From Chaetomium olivaceum (lineage: Eukaryota; Ascomycota; Sordariomycetes; Sordariales; Chaetomiaceae): a stretch of DNA of 64,000 bases. The notes under the pieces are model-generated. The model saw only the letters and a program-made list of their open reading frames with translations. It searched no databases and was not told the origin of the DNA. Location of the stretch: NCBI GenBank assembly GCA_039881045.1, contig JAYWVB010000094.1, positions 1-64,000 on the forward strand. Direction: 5' to 3'. Below, in pieces: positions 22,202 to 33,607 of this stretch (position 1 is the first letter of the stretch; each line of letters begins with the position of its first letter). The position numbers were made by a program, and so were the translations under genes.

Positions 22202-25200
22202 CCCTGCCCTTGCCCCTGCCCCCCAAGTCGCACCAACCCCATCCTCCTCCTCATAACCTCGACAAACTTGCCCAACAGCACCTTATCATCAGCCGGCGTC
22301 CTCTGCACGCCGTCGCCGACAAACTGGCGCGCCCGCTCCCGTAGGGCCTCATCAGACGGGAACGCGTCGGGCCCACCGCCCAGCACAGCACTCGTCACCA
22401 AGTCGGCCAGGGCGTTCTCCAGCTCGCGCGAGCAGAACACGGCGCCCGGCGGCTGGTGGCGCTTGGGGTCGCCTAGCCCGCGCACGAAACGGTTGGCTGT
22501 GGCGCCGGCGGCGGGGATGGGTTTGCCGCCTTCGCGGATGGTGATGTTTACTAGGCCGGGGTCGGTGGAGGTGGTTGGGTTGGTGGTGGCGGTGGTTGTG
22601 ACTGTGGTTGCGGTTGTGGTGGTGGGGATGGTAGGGAAGGGGGTGAGTTGGGTGGCTGTGGCTGAGCTGGGGCATAGGTAGGGTGGGGAGAAGCCTGAGC
22701 CGCCTTGGGCCATGTTCCAGGCGAGGGTGTTGGGGAGGCCTGGGAGGGTGGGGTCGGTGAGGAGTCCGACGTCGCGCTTGAAGCGGCGAAGCCATTCGAA
22801 GTTGTCGGCGGCGGTTTGGTTCCATGGGTCGTCACTGCGTGGTTGTTAGTGATGGAAGAGGGCAAGAGGGATAGAGGTTTGCTTACTCCTCGTAGACGAT
22901 CCATCGGGCTTGGTGTTGGAGTTCCTCGTCGCTGGGGACGTGGCAGTTGGGGTTGTTGGGCGACATAGTCGAGGCAACCCATTTTCTGAGCTCGCGCGCC
23001 AGTCGTTGGTAGCAGTTGGCGTCGTTGAGGTAGAAAGTGCTGCTGCTGGGTTTGGTGACGGCTGTGCGGGATGCACCGCTCCCACTGCCACTACGGCTAC
23101 CGCTACCGCTAGAGAGAGGAGACGGCGTACGTCCAGACGACTCCCCTTTTGCAGCAACGACGGATGGCCACCACAACTCTGCCGTCGTAGCAATCGGCAG
23201 CGGGGCGTTGCCTAATAGGTCACCAGTGGCGGAACCCGCCATATGCCGCTGCTTGAAGGCTGTCAGCCAGATTGGATCGTCCGCGGCAGTCTGATTCCAT
23301 GCGTCGTCGAACTCGTAGATGATCATACGAGCCTGCTTCTGCAAGTCGGCGTCGGTAGGCTCCACGCCGAGCGTCCGCTCCACGCGTACATACTCGGCGA
23401 GCTCAAACTCGAGCCGACTGAAGTTATGGACCGTCGAGTCGATAGTGGACGGGTCCTTGGATCTCTTTCCCGGGTCGGCCAGGTCTTCCGACCGCGGCAA
23501 ATGAGCTCGCTGGCGGAAATCGGCGAGCCATTCAGTCGAGCTCGCCGCGAGCCGAAGCAAGAATTGGACGACGTGGTTGGATGAGTAACTGGAGTTATCC
23601 TCCATGCGTCGGATGATTTTGCACGCCTCGGCCTGCAGCTCGCCGTCCATGGCGGTCAAGCCTAGCAAGCGCCTCGCCTTGACATAGTCGTGGAGCTCTG
23701 TCTCCATTGGGTCGAGCTCGAAAATGTTTCTCTTGCCGTTGATTTTGAGCTGCTGCCAGCAGTCGATCCCTTTTACTCTAGTCCACCTCGCTTCTTGTGC
23801 TAGGGAATCTGACGAGAATATCAAATCCCGCAGCCATGAGGCTTTAGAGTTTTCAGTGGCACCAGACACTTCTTCGGTGTCGTATATCAGAGTGCAAGCA
23901 GCGCGCTGCAGCTCTTCATCCGAAGGAGGCTTGCCATCCCTCTCGCACCGGTCATCGACGTAAAAAGACAATTCCGATTTGATGAGCTCGAAGGCATGCC
24001 GTGCTGAAGCCGCCGAGGGTTGGGATGCTTCGTAAGGATTGGGCGAATTTCTTTCGTCGTGAATAAGGTCTTTTACAAGTTAGCCATGGCCATAAGCAAC
24101 GAACAGGGAGTAAAACATACAGGGAGGAATAGAATTCTCGACCATGTCGAGCACGGGAATGTCGAAACCCCAGTCACCCTTCCAGTCTTTCATGGATTTA
24201 CCCTCCTTAAAGTGGGCGGCAAGGTGGTCGATACGGATAGACCAGGTATCCATGACGCTACCGCAGAACCCGCAGCGGGATCGGATCTCGGGCGTGGTGG
24301 CCTTCCACTGTTCCATGGACCAGCTCGTGAAGTTGGTGCCGTGGACCAGTTTCAGATGTTGGCGCAGGTGGTCCTTGCGATAGAAGGTGCGCTCTCCCAA
24401 GGTCCGCTCTTGGCAAGCTGAGTAGTTATGGCTGTCGATATGTGCCTCATCTGGGTTTGGATCTCCGCAGAAAACGCAGGACATCTGGCCATTCTCAGGG
24501 TTATAAGCCTGCGCGCCGTTGGGGGAGCACACCCATCGCTCGAGCGACAAGTGGAGAGACTTCTCGTGACGCTGCCAGTCGTGCTTGGTCCTAAAGGTTT
24601 CGGTACAGAAAGTACACTGGAAAGTCTTGGCCGGGCCGGTGTGGGTGGTGGCTGTGGCGGCTGGGGCCTTTCTCCTCCTCCGCCTCCGTCCGCGGGGAAT
24701 GGAGCCCCCGGAGCCGAACGAACCGCGAGATCCGTACGAGTATGCCGACGCGCTTGAATGCGAGCGCGAGGTGTTTGCACTGCTAATGTTGGAATCGCAG
24801 AGCGACCGGCCAGAACCATCGTCGGTGAAGTTGGCGCTGTAGGGGCTGTTGAGACCAGAGGAAACGCTGGAGGCGGAGTTGACAGCGCGGGCAATAGCAG
24901 TCACAGACGCCGGTTCGTTCTCAGGGGGAGAGTGTTGCCAACGCGCGCGGGTTCATGTGCTCCAGCGACCCCGGGGTTCTGCGTCTCTGGGGAATGTCGA
25001 TGGGGTTCGCCCAACTCCGCACACCGGGCGATGTCGACCTCTGACTAACTGCGTTCTTGTTCCGGCGCCGGGTGTTGGCGAGCCAGTTTGTGATCTGGGT
25101 CTTGCTGAGGCCCGTCTGCTTCTGGAGCATCTCCTTCTCCTCGTCGTTAGGGTAGGGGTGCTTGCTGTGTGTCGACAGCCAGTTCTTTAAGATCTTGACG

Positions 25201-25763
25201 GACTCTCTGGAGAAACGGGCACCGGCTTTGTTTTTCGGGCCTTCATTGGGGCAGTTGTTGTCGGCGCCCGACGTGGAAGTAAATACTGGCATGTCCAGAG
25301 CGGAGGTCGACGGAGTGGCTTCGCAGTTTTTCTCCTCCCGAAGCATTCTAGGATGGTCTCCCATAACCGGCCACGGGTTGGAAGGGAAAACGCATGACAA
25401 GCCGAAGCTGCATTCACAGCGGAGAGCGACACAGCTTGTGCAGTAGCCCTTGTACTGACCCTCGGGGATCCGCTTGCACTGGTAGCCACCCAGTTGGCAG
25501 TTGTGGCACGGGGCTTCGGCCATCTCCAAGTGGTCCTCGAACGTCCGGGTGGATCTGTCGGTAGGCATGGGGATCTCCTCATTGACGTTCATGGTGGGCG
25601 AGACATTGTTCTCAAAGTGCTGCAGGGCCCAAAACGAAAAGTCATCGCCATCGACGTTAGCCAGCGCTAAGTCAATGTCGTCTAACTGCTGACCAGTGGA
25701 CGACAACATGTCGACGCCGGGGACCGGCTCCGGATCAGCCTGGTCCCAGTTGACAAACTCCAT
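21970..25763 (-). CDS. Homeobox (TALE/KN-type) plus C2H2 zinc-finger transcription factor, one frameshift
   Basis: Exons 24121-25763, 22887-24069 and 21970-22834; introns 24070-24120 and 22835-22886 both have GTATGT/GTAAGC donors and CTAAC branches. A Cys-rich CHNCQLGGYQCKR region comes first. Then a KN-type homeodomain at about residues 180-240 with the helix-3 core ITNWLANTRRRNKN. Then C2H2 fingers (FQCTFCTETFRTKHDWQRHE and later C..C...H...H units), then long acidic, PWNQTAADD-type repeated segments and a polyQ tail. The frame is lost at the CG repeat 24942-24949; two more bases (CG) give MNPRARWQHSPPENEP and restore about 1230 aa. This homeobox-C2H2 combination is a known regulator type in Sordariomycetes, often developmental. 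I infer an intact gene with an assembly error. Confidence 0.82.
22175..22200. repeat. (TGC)n microsatellite encoding polyQ
   Basis: Eight tandem trinucleotides inside the homeobox gene, read on the minus strand as GlnGln..., flanked by GlnGly repeats. Expected to vary in length between strains. Confidence 0.85.
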
Positions 25764-28025
25764 GTTTCTTAGAGTGCTGACGGGAGGGCGCGAAGTGGCC
25801 GAAGCGGAGAAGGGCGTGACTGAGCGGCCAACACCGGCTCACCCTATGTCAACCGGCAACCGGGAGAGTCGGAGTACTGTCAAACGGTCAGACCAAGGGC
25901 GCACGGAGAGGGGCCGGGATACCTACATTACTAATATCCACGCCCAATTCCCCTAATGTGGTGGCTACAGGCTGCTGGGCGTTGTGGCCGGCAACCTCTA
26001 TATTAAGGAGGCGATGGTGCCTGCTCACGAAAGGCGTCTTTCTCTCGTCCAAAGATGGCTTGAAACCCCGAAAACGATGGCAAGCAATGGGATGATTGTC
26101 AAGAACAACGTAAGCAAGAGTCGGCCAAAAAATGGAGGGAACAGTTTTTATTTCAGTTACTCCCCCAATCCCGGCATGGACATGTGTTCTTGTTCGCATA
26201 TTGAAAGCCAGTTCCCACCCCCTTCAGCAGGCTTCGTCCAGCGAGAGTCATGGGTACGGGAGAGGATTGCCAGGGTTGGAAAAAGGTGGGCTCGCGCCTT
26301 TCGATTGACATGAACTGCCAGTGGAGCGAACAAAAAGCGGACGAAGCGAACCAAAGCAGGACCGGGTTGGCCCCAGCGTGGCCCAGGCCCACAAGCAGCC
26401 AAGCAGGTGGCTTGCAGAAGATGACCCCTGCTTTTGCCCTGTCACCGCCCACGCGGCCCCGCCTGCTACCCCGCCATCGCGGTCTGGGCAAACTTCGTGA
26501 TGCTGCGATGCTGCACTGATGCACCTTCCGCGTGCAAGGGCCCTCAGTATTTCCCCGAATCTCACGACTCCACTGTTGAATGCCCATTGCTCGCATGGCC
26601 AACCCCGACTGCGGTCCGCTTCTTCAGCCCCAACAGCCGGAATTGCGTAATATGAACACGCCAATTCGGCTGACCGGCGCCTGGATCGAAGTGATAAAGA
26701 CCAGGCTCTCCGCCGTTTCCCACGTGTCACAGGTCAAGGCGGGGTTGTCAATGTCTTGGTGTCCTTTTCTCGTCTGATGATAACGAGGCGACATCCGACG
26801 ACGGGCCGAACAGGGCGGCCTGATGCTGGCTGCATCATGAAACGAATCCGTCTCCCCTTTTACCTCCATTCCCTCTCGGCCCTGTTACGCAATGCCGAGG
26901 ACATCAACAGGGGATTTCCAAACTTGAACTGAGCAAGTTCTTTGTGCCGATTTCGGAACACCAGACGACAAGTATATTGCGACACACGACGCCCGATTCC
27001 TTTCCAGATCAACATTGTCAGTCACAGAACTGGGACGGCAAAAGGTGCGGCTGTCGGTCGAGGCTCAATTCTGCCGCCAGTCAGCTTACTCGGCACTCGA
27101 GTTACACCGATTGATGATGGTCGCGTGTGGGGGGTGTCAAAGTGTATTTGCCAGGAACGGAAGGTCGCGAGTCGGCCCTAGCTCCGGGTCCGGAGAAAGT
27201 CCGGCGCGGAACCGAAGTCGGCTAGCATTCAATCCGCTGTTTTAGGACTGTCCGTCGCCGAAGCCCATCTGGTCGATTATGCAGCCGGAGAAAATGGACT
27301 TTGGTGTTGGGGAAAGAGAGCTTGACCTTGTTTCGTGATCGGGCACTGGGAGGAACAAAAGCGCCAAGCAGTTCATCTCTTCTCTGCTGAGTTGCAAATT
27401 AGAGACAACTTCCATCCTAAGTCTGCGAACTTGCTAGTAAGTTTGCGTTAAATCTCGGGCCGAAGCAAATCGGCTACATCCGTTAGGACCTTTACAATTC
27501 CGCCAGTTTCATCTCTGATGGCATCAAACAATATCTGGAGCCAAGATAGCGCCCAGCAAGTCGCTTACTCAGTCCCAGCAGGCACCAAGAAAACCGCACA
27601 GTAGGCCATGCCTGCAACCCCAACACAGATAACAAACATCTTTGAACTGTAAATAAATTAAAAGCTTTTGTTCTTCCCGATTCCCAAATCCTTCAAAATT
27701 CATATCGGCATGATGAATGCAAAAATAACAAAAGTCTGCCAATACCCAAAGCTCCTTCGCTTGAAATAAGAATGATTCGCAGAGCCAAACAACCAAAACC
27801 AGCCTACCGCCGCCATGTAATGGCATTCCTCGCCGTCGCCACCCACCATGGGGTAAATTTCCAGTCTGCCTCATCTTCTATTCAATAAATCCTTATCTCT
27901 TCCAACCTCGATCCTCTATGCTCCTCGGACAACCACCCTCGACAACCACACCCAACCATCACCATCACCACCATCACGGCCATCACCATTACCAGCACCA
28001 GCACCAGCACCAGCAATAACCCCGC
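25764..28025. other. Long intergenic region upstream of the homeobox gene
   Basis: 2.26 kb. It holds many short open frames on both strands, none with a domain, codon bias or splice support. It probably contains a long 5' leader and promoter for the homeobox regulator, which is common for fungal developmental factors, and the 3' UTR of the 28 kb gene. Confidence 0.5.
27956..28016. repeat. CATCAC / CAGCAC simple repeat
   Basis: Degenerate tandem CACCAT and CAGCAC triplets just 3' of the membrane-anchored Cys-rich gene, probably in its 3' UTR. In frame it would read His or Ser/Thr repeats, but the gene's stop codon precedes it. Confidence 0.7.
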
Positions 28026-29124
28026 TCACGCCCCCGGCGTAAAGATCGCCGCATGACAATCGACGCCAATCTCGGGCACGTTCAGCCCCGTCTCATTCTG
28101 CGGGCCCGGTTTCAGGTAACAGTTTCCCGGCGCGCCCCCGCGCTCCGCCGTCAGCTTGTTGGTCCAGGCCGGGATGAAGGAGACGGCCTGGCAGGTGGCG
28201 TTGGCGTCGCTGCTGCCGCTGCCGTCGCCGTTTGCGGACGGCACATACTTGGTGTAGGCGGCGCAGGCGTCCATGCAGGTGCCGAAGTTGGCTGTGAAGA
28301 GCGAGAGGAGCGGCGCGTTGGGCGCGTCTCTGTTGCAGTAGCGCGTGAATTTGAGGGCGCCGAGGACTGTGGGTTGGGGGTGGGGTGGGTTAGCAGGGCG
28401 GGGCGGGTGATTGAAGGGGGGAAGGGGTTGTGATCATGGATGGGAGCGGGATGACCCACGGGAAAAGGAAGTGTAGAGTGTCTTGTCGACGCTCTCGGGA
28501 TCGTTGGAGCAGCCGTCGTCGATGACGCCCACGGCTGTGGATGCTGTGCCGGTGGCGCTGCTTGTCGCTGTTGCTCCTGACGCTACGGACGCGCTGAGGG
28601 CCGCTAGGCTGGAGGATGCGCTGCTGGCGCGCTGTGATTCGATGCCTGTTGCCGCTGCCAGGCCGATCACGGCGGCTGAGAGGATGGCGATGATGCACGA
28701 GAGAATGAAGACGAGGAGGCTGCAGCCGAATATCGTCCTGCCGGTTCGGGACGGGGGCTCGGGCTGGGCGACTACGGGTTGCGCGTTCGAGCTGAATGGG
28801 GATGCGACGGTCTGGCCGCCGTATGATGACGGCGGCGCTGGAGCCGCCGGATGCTCGAGCTTAGGCGCCGGCGCCGTCGGCGGATCATAGGGCTGCTGTG
28901 AGTAGTATGGCTGTGGTTGCTGGTACTGAGGATGTTGACCGTGTTGTTGCTGGTAGTGGTGCCCGTATCCATGCGACACGTGCGTGACTTCCGGGTAGTC
29001 TTGCCGAGCCGGCTCCAGGCCCGAGTGGAACTGCCCAAGCAATTGTCAGCATTGGCGGACCTTCCAGGTGAATGCCGAGACGGTCAGAACCGTCCCATCC
29101 TATTATGCTTACCCCCGAGGCCAT
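28026..29124 (-). CDS. Single-pass membrane protein with Cys-rich (Apple/PAN-like) ectodomain
   Basis: Three exons: a 12-nt first exon 29113-29124 (MASG), 28460-29030 and 28026-28366; introns 29031-29112 and 28367-28459, 307 aa. The cytosolic N-terminal part is Pro/Gln/Tyr-rich (YYSQQPYDPP). A single TM helix follows near residue 115 (IFGCSLLVFILSCIIAILSAA), then a Ser/Ala-rich stalk, then an ectodomain with paired Cys in FTRYCNR, FGTCMDACAAY, ATCQAV, NCYL and VDCHA. The spacing is like fungal PAN/Apple-type adhesion modules. The role is unknown; a cell-surface or wall-sensing function is inferred from layout only. The tiny first exon fits the MASG-F-HSGLEP start seen in this protein type. 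Confidence 0.72.
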
Positions 29125-30632
29125 CTTGTGAGGCCCTTATGAGTATGTTGCTGGCATGAGCGCAGCGAAGCTGGGAGAGCAGCGGAAGAGATGATGAGTT
29201 CGAGAACGCGTGCGGAGGTGACGGAGGGAGGTTACGAATGTGTGGCACAGGTTCGAGATTTACGGCCAATACTCCCTCAATTTGGGTTCGGAAACGAACC
29301 TTGTCACCCTATGAGACAGGGGTTCATCAGCACGACCGAGCCAATCACCGGATCCTGCAGTCAGCCGCGGCGGCCACCAGAAGGCCGTAATTCCGAGCGT
29401 GGGTGGTGGCATCAAAGTTTCTTCGTCTCTTCTTCGTTGACACAAGTTACACCAAGTTCCATGTGCTCCGTGGGGCAATTTTCGGTGATTAATGGTTGTG
29501 TTGATGCCGGGTGCAAGTTGGTTGGTGTTGACACCGAAGGATGGGCCCCCTGATCGCCATCTACTTGGTACAGCCCCGAACCATCCTGATTACTAAATAA
29601 AGGAGGGGCAGTGCGTGCTGACAATAACCTTAAGTCTCACTACCGAGGAGGTTAGTACCGTAGCGGGAAAATACTCGGATATTAGCGTTCAGCCAACATT
29701 TATAAACATTGCCAATGAAAACAAGCTTTGGGGAACAAATAATCGTTGTCCCAGACATAAGAGGTCGCCGAGGCCGGTAATTACACAGTAGTGCTAGATT
29801 TCGGTGATGACATGATTTTCGTAGCTCATCAACCTCCTTTATACCCACCCCAAAGACCCTAGACTTGCTTTGAGTCCGTTTTCGGACCGAGTCCTCCGAG
29901 TTCCATCCTAGTTTCCTCATAACTGATCAATTGGCGAGAAAAGTTGACTAGCACAAAAGCTCATCTACATAAAGTGAGAAGGGGTTGATCACTCCCATGA
30001 CTACCATCGTCGGACGCCTATTTTTTCTTGTTTTCCTTTTAACAAAAAAGTCGATTGTCGCTTGTTTGCCACTATGAATAGCATAACGAGGGCGTTTGGC
30101 TTGCTCACGTCCGTTTGGGAAATCCGACGAGAGTCCGAGGATAAGGTGTAATACGAACGTTTATCACCGCCAAAGCAAGTGACGATAGTGTACGGAGGGT
30201 TATCTGCGGCGAGAGAAATATATATTGGCCGCAAACCAAGCCGCTTTTATAGACGTGAAATTCAACAATACTGATGTGAGATTTTGATGCTTGTTAATAC
30301 GGTACCTAGCCTGGAAACAAAAACAAGAAAGAGTAAGACTAGGAGAAGGCAATAATTCAAGTACAGCATCAAATACCCGTTTTCCAAACATATCTAGTGG
30401 TTCTTAGAAAGGCGGCTGGATGAAGTCTGCGCCCGATATGTCTAGATCCTGATGGTAGCCAAGCCCGATGCCTCACCCAACAACGCACCCGAGCGTTGGG
30501 TGTGTGGTGGCTGCCTTGTGTTGAACGCGTGGCTCCTAGCGGGGTTATATTTTGATATGATCTATCCCCGCGACCCATTTGGGGCCTGGAAAGAATTCAA
30601 TCCTTGATCCAACAATAAACCTGATTTTTGTC
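29125..30632. other. Intergenic, partly AT-rich
   Basis: 1.5 kb; from about 29600 to 30400 the composition is clearly more AT-rich than the surroundings. Short frames only. I found no RNA or transposon signature in it. It could be an old decayed repeat. Confidence 0.45.
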
Positions 30633-31690
30633 ATGGGCTTCACCCAGTCGCTTCCCAGCCGCGCAGGCCCTCAAGAAGGGACTGGAAGGATAACGATAAT
30701 CCCGGACCATCCATCCCATTTCCCCACGATGCCGCCGGTGTCAGACAGCCTTCGAGTGCACTTTGGGGACCATGCAGGGGCCACAGTCAAGGGATTTCCA
30801 AGCACAGGTGGTGTGTACATATTGTCTTGCTCTGCAATGGAGCTTGATTTTCTCGGCGTCGACCGATTTGAAACGGCATCTCGAGCGTTAGATCCGGTAG
30901 AAGAGGATAGCTTCTGCGCTAAGTTACGACTGCTCGGTCCGCGGTGGTGGCCGAGTATGGATGCATACCGAGACGCAGAATCGTTAATCGAGAGAGTGCG
31001 CTATATTGGGGTTGGGCCCCAGGGGGGCTGTGGGCTCTCGACAATGTCAAGAAAGCAGGTTTCTGGGTAGTGGAGTCCAGGGGACTTGGGCGGATTAACA
31101 ACGCGAGGGATATGGAGGAGAAATGCAGGATGATTGAGAGGTTCGGTGGCACCTTCTACGCTCACCCAGCCGACTGTCCTTTTCTCGACTTCAATCCCCT
31201 CTTCGCCGAGAGGGAGAAGACACACATCCTCTTTGTCGACGGCGATGTCACCAGACAGAGACTGGCCATTCAACTCATCCGAATGAAGCTCGGCTTTCAG
31301 CTTACGACAGCCAGCGACAGTGGAAAAGCGTCCGACTGTCTTATGGAAAACCACTACGGGACTGCGGAAACCAATCCCGACATCATACTCGTTAACACAC
31401 AGTTGCCAGTCTTTGACACACATGTGCCCGATGCTTTTGAGTTCTCCCGCATTATAATGCACGAACGCCCTTACACGCAGATTGTTCCCGGAATTCCTAT
31501 CATAGGCATGTCATCCTCGGGCTTGGACGATAAAGAAAGGTGCATGACGGCGGGCATGGTTGATTATTTGGAATATCCGATGCGGGAAGAGGAACTGGAG
31601 CGAATGCTTGTTCAATGGAGCGCCAGGACTGCTCGGAGAAAACCCGGACAAGGCTACCGAAACATAGGTAGGACCGGGCCGATAGTATGA
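30633..31690 (+). CDS. Response-regulator receiver-like protein, degenerate, one frameshift
   Basis: Two overlapping open frames join at the G6 run 31022-31027; one extra G gives YIGVGPQGGLWALDNVKKAG and a single frame. An N-terminal fungal-type region (SFCAKLRLLGPRWWPS, then FGGTFYAHPADCPF) is followed by a CheY-like fold: ILFVDGD, DIILVNTQLPVFD, IPIIGMSSS, GMVDYLEYPM and the final ELERMLVQW. The phospho-acceptor Asp is replaced by Asn in LVNTQLP, the Thr/Ser position keeps Ser, and the conserved Lys before Pro is Tyr in LEYP. So it cannot act as a normal phosphorelay receiver. The start is uncertain: ATG 30633 was chosen, 30729 is possible. Confidence 0.55.
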
Positions 31691-31843
31691 AAAGCGGGGG
31701 GTGAAGAAGAGGCCGTTGGTGATGGCTTCGCCGTTGGGGCTGAAGGTTGGAGGGGTAGTAAGGGTGGTAAATGCGGTGGAGACGAGGGGGAAGAGGCTGG
31801 CTACTAGGACGGGGAGGAGGGAGGGGTTTGTGGTAAGCTGCAT
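31511..31843 (-). CDS. Possible secreted-protein first exon
   Basis: The open frame begins with a good signal peptide (LLPVLVASLFPLVSTA, cleavage before FTTLTT) and then a Ser/Thr/Pro-rich stretch. Its second half runs antisense to the receiver-like gene, with no coding character there, so only the first part, to about 31690, may be a real exon. No downstream exon was found. The LINE insertion lies about 90 bp upstream of its start, where its promoter would be. Confidence 0.2.
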   Translation of the reverse strand: MQLTTNPSLLPVLVASLFPLVSTAFTTLTTPPTFSPNGEAITNGLFFTPRFSYYRPGPTYVSVALSGFSPSSPGAPLNKHSLQFLFPHRIFQIINHARRHAPFFIVQARG

Positions 31844-31920
31844 GTTGGTGGCAGAATGTTGAGGACTCGGGATGAGCTTGGAAGGAGTTTTGTGTTTGTG
31901 TGTTTGATTTTGAGTTTGAT

Positions 31921-31932
31921 ACTATTTATTTA
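31921..31932. repeat. 12-bp target-site duplication, left copy
   Basis: ACTATTTATTTA, identical to 33596-33607, directly flanking the LINE remnant. Confidence 0.75.
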
Positions 31933-33595
31933 TTATTATTCATACTCCGCTGTGCCTTAAGGCGTGCCGGACCCTCAGCTATTTACTGTACAGGAAAACC
32001 GCGCCCTCACAGGCCGGATGAAAAACCCATACCAATCTTCAAGGAAGTACACGTGTGTGAGCCTGCGAATACAAAGAGAGGAGGCCCCCTGGCCTCCGAA
32101 GGAGGGGCGTGTTAGGCCGCCGCTTCCAGCTCGAGCCTCCTAGCCAAACTGTACATCGGCAGCCTTCCTGAGTCCATCAGCCATCCCAGGACCCTCCTCG
32201 TGAGCCGTGCTGTTGCAGGATCAATACCGTGCAGAACAGAGTAAAAGTCCCGTCGCGTTCGAATTCCAGCTCTCTCCCATCTTCGAGTCAGCGGTGGGGC
32301 CAAACACCACACTACCAGGTGCTCGGCAGTCTCCCGTCCTTCGCCGCACTGGCAGGCGGGCGTTAGGATCTCTGGGACTCCTCGTGTAAACAGAAAGTCC
32401 CGTAGGCCTATTGCCCCCGTTCGGATCTGGACCAGCAGAGAACTCCTCGCCTTGGTGAGACCGTCGTGCCGTCTTAGGGTTTCCTCTCGGAATAGCGTCT
32501 CTCGCTGATGGTCAAAGTCGTCCGCTGGTCTGGTGATTGCTCTACCGTCCCGTTCCTTTAGCCACCTCGCTCTCCAGGCTTCCTCCGCTACCCTGTTTGT
32601 ATCTACAGCTCCCCCCGTCCAGCGCGCAATCGTGCTTGCGGCGTTCTCCACTGCCGTGGGCTCCCGCAGTCCCACTGTTCGCGGCCGGCCCCTGCCGCCG
32701 TACCCCGACCGGAGTCTCTGCTGTATCTTGCGACAGGCGGTAAGAACGACGCTCCCTGCGGTCTTCTTGCCGCCCTGGCCGTCGTCTAAGTCGGTTCGCT
32801 GGAGCCTGGTTTCAAAGTCCGCAAGTCGCTTGTTGAGGTATAGGTCCAACGGTGGCACCCACGCCTCCGTTTCAAGGTTGCGGATGGGAGTGTGCTTGAA
32901 GGCTCCCGTCACAATCCGCAAGCTTTTGTTCTGGGCCTTCCCGAGGGCCTTGGTGATGCCTTTCTTTACCGGCTCGCCTCCTACGTCCGTGGGGATGTGA
33001 AACGACGATGCGCCGTAGGCCAGCGCTGACCGGATGCACTTTGTGTACACTTCTCGCGCTTTAGCTAGCCCCAGTCCCCACGTCGTCGCCGCTAGCCTCG
33101 ACAGGGCGTAGCTCTGGGTCTTCAGCTTCCTCTCCACCGCCGCAAGGTGGGCTTTCCAGTTGAGCTTCCGGTCTAGCCAGACTCCTAGAAACCTGGCAGA
33201 CTCTTTTGGTCTGACGGGGCTGGTGCCTCTCCCTGGGTTGGTGAGTTCCAGCTGGTTCGTCCACTGCCGTCGTCCCTTGTTGAAATGAATTAGCTCGCTC
33301 TTTTCCGGGGCGAACTTCATCCCCCGACTGTCCGCCCATCGCATACATGTTTCCCACGCCGCCTCCAGTTGCCGGACATTGGCCTCGGGGTTTCGACCAA
33401 ATACCAGGAGGTTGGTGTCATCCGCAAACCCCGTTATAGCCAAGTGAGGGTGCTCGTCTTTTAGCTGCTTGTATAATGAGGAAATATAGAGGATGAAGAG
33501 GACAGGGGAAAGCGGTGAGCCTTAGGGGACCCCTGCCCGAATTGCTGTCGGTGCCGCCGTCTTGCCGTCAAAAAGGAGGGTGGCCTCTCGGCCCG
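31933..33595 (-). mobile_element. 5'-truncated non-LTR retrotransposon (LINE) copy
   Basis: Reads on the minus strand. It holds the C-terminal half of a reverse transcriptase with the catalytic box GFADDTNLLVFG, then a C-terminal Cys-His motif (CQCGEGRETAEHLVVWC). A 3' UTR follows, ending in an (AAT)n-type tail next to the target-site duplication. The 5' end cuts off upstream of the GVP-GSPLSPVLF motif, the usual result of incomplete reverse transcription. It resembles fungal Tad/jockey-like LINEs; the clade is not settled. Confidence 0.88.
32112..33595 (-). pseudogene. Reverse transcriptase fragment of the LINE
   Basis: Open from 33443 to 32112. The same frame continues upstream to the element's edge except for TAA at 33522-33524, where LINE reverse transcriptases have Gln in GVPQGSP. 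CAA to TAA is a C-to-T change at CpA, the context preferred by repeat-induced point mutation. The remaining 443 residues after the stop are uninterrupted, so the copy is only lightly decayed. The 5' coding part, including ORF1 and the endonuclease, is missing. Confidence 0.85.
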
Positions 33596-33607
33596 ACTAT
33601 TTATTTA
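33596..33607. repeat. 12-bp target-site duplication, right copy
   Basis: ACTATTTATTTA matches the left copy base for base. The sequence then continues GTGATG, while after the left copy it continues into the element tail. Confidence 0.75.

Noticed and set aside
22352..22982. Pro/His-rich frames opposite and beside the homeobox gene
   Set aside because: Alternate frames of a low-complexity coding region; the called frame is fixed by the two introns and its C-terminus.
26153..26730. Minus-strand frames of 149 and 160 codons upstream of the homeobox gene
   Set aside because: Low-complexity Ser/Arg/Trp peptides with no splice continuation; probably leader DNA.
29125..30632. AT-rich block as a RIP-mutated transposon
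   Set aside because: No recognisable transposase, reverse transcriptase or terminal repeats; AT-richness alone is not enough.
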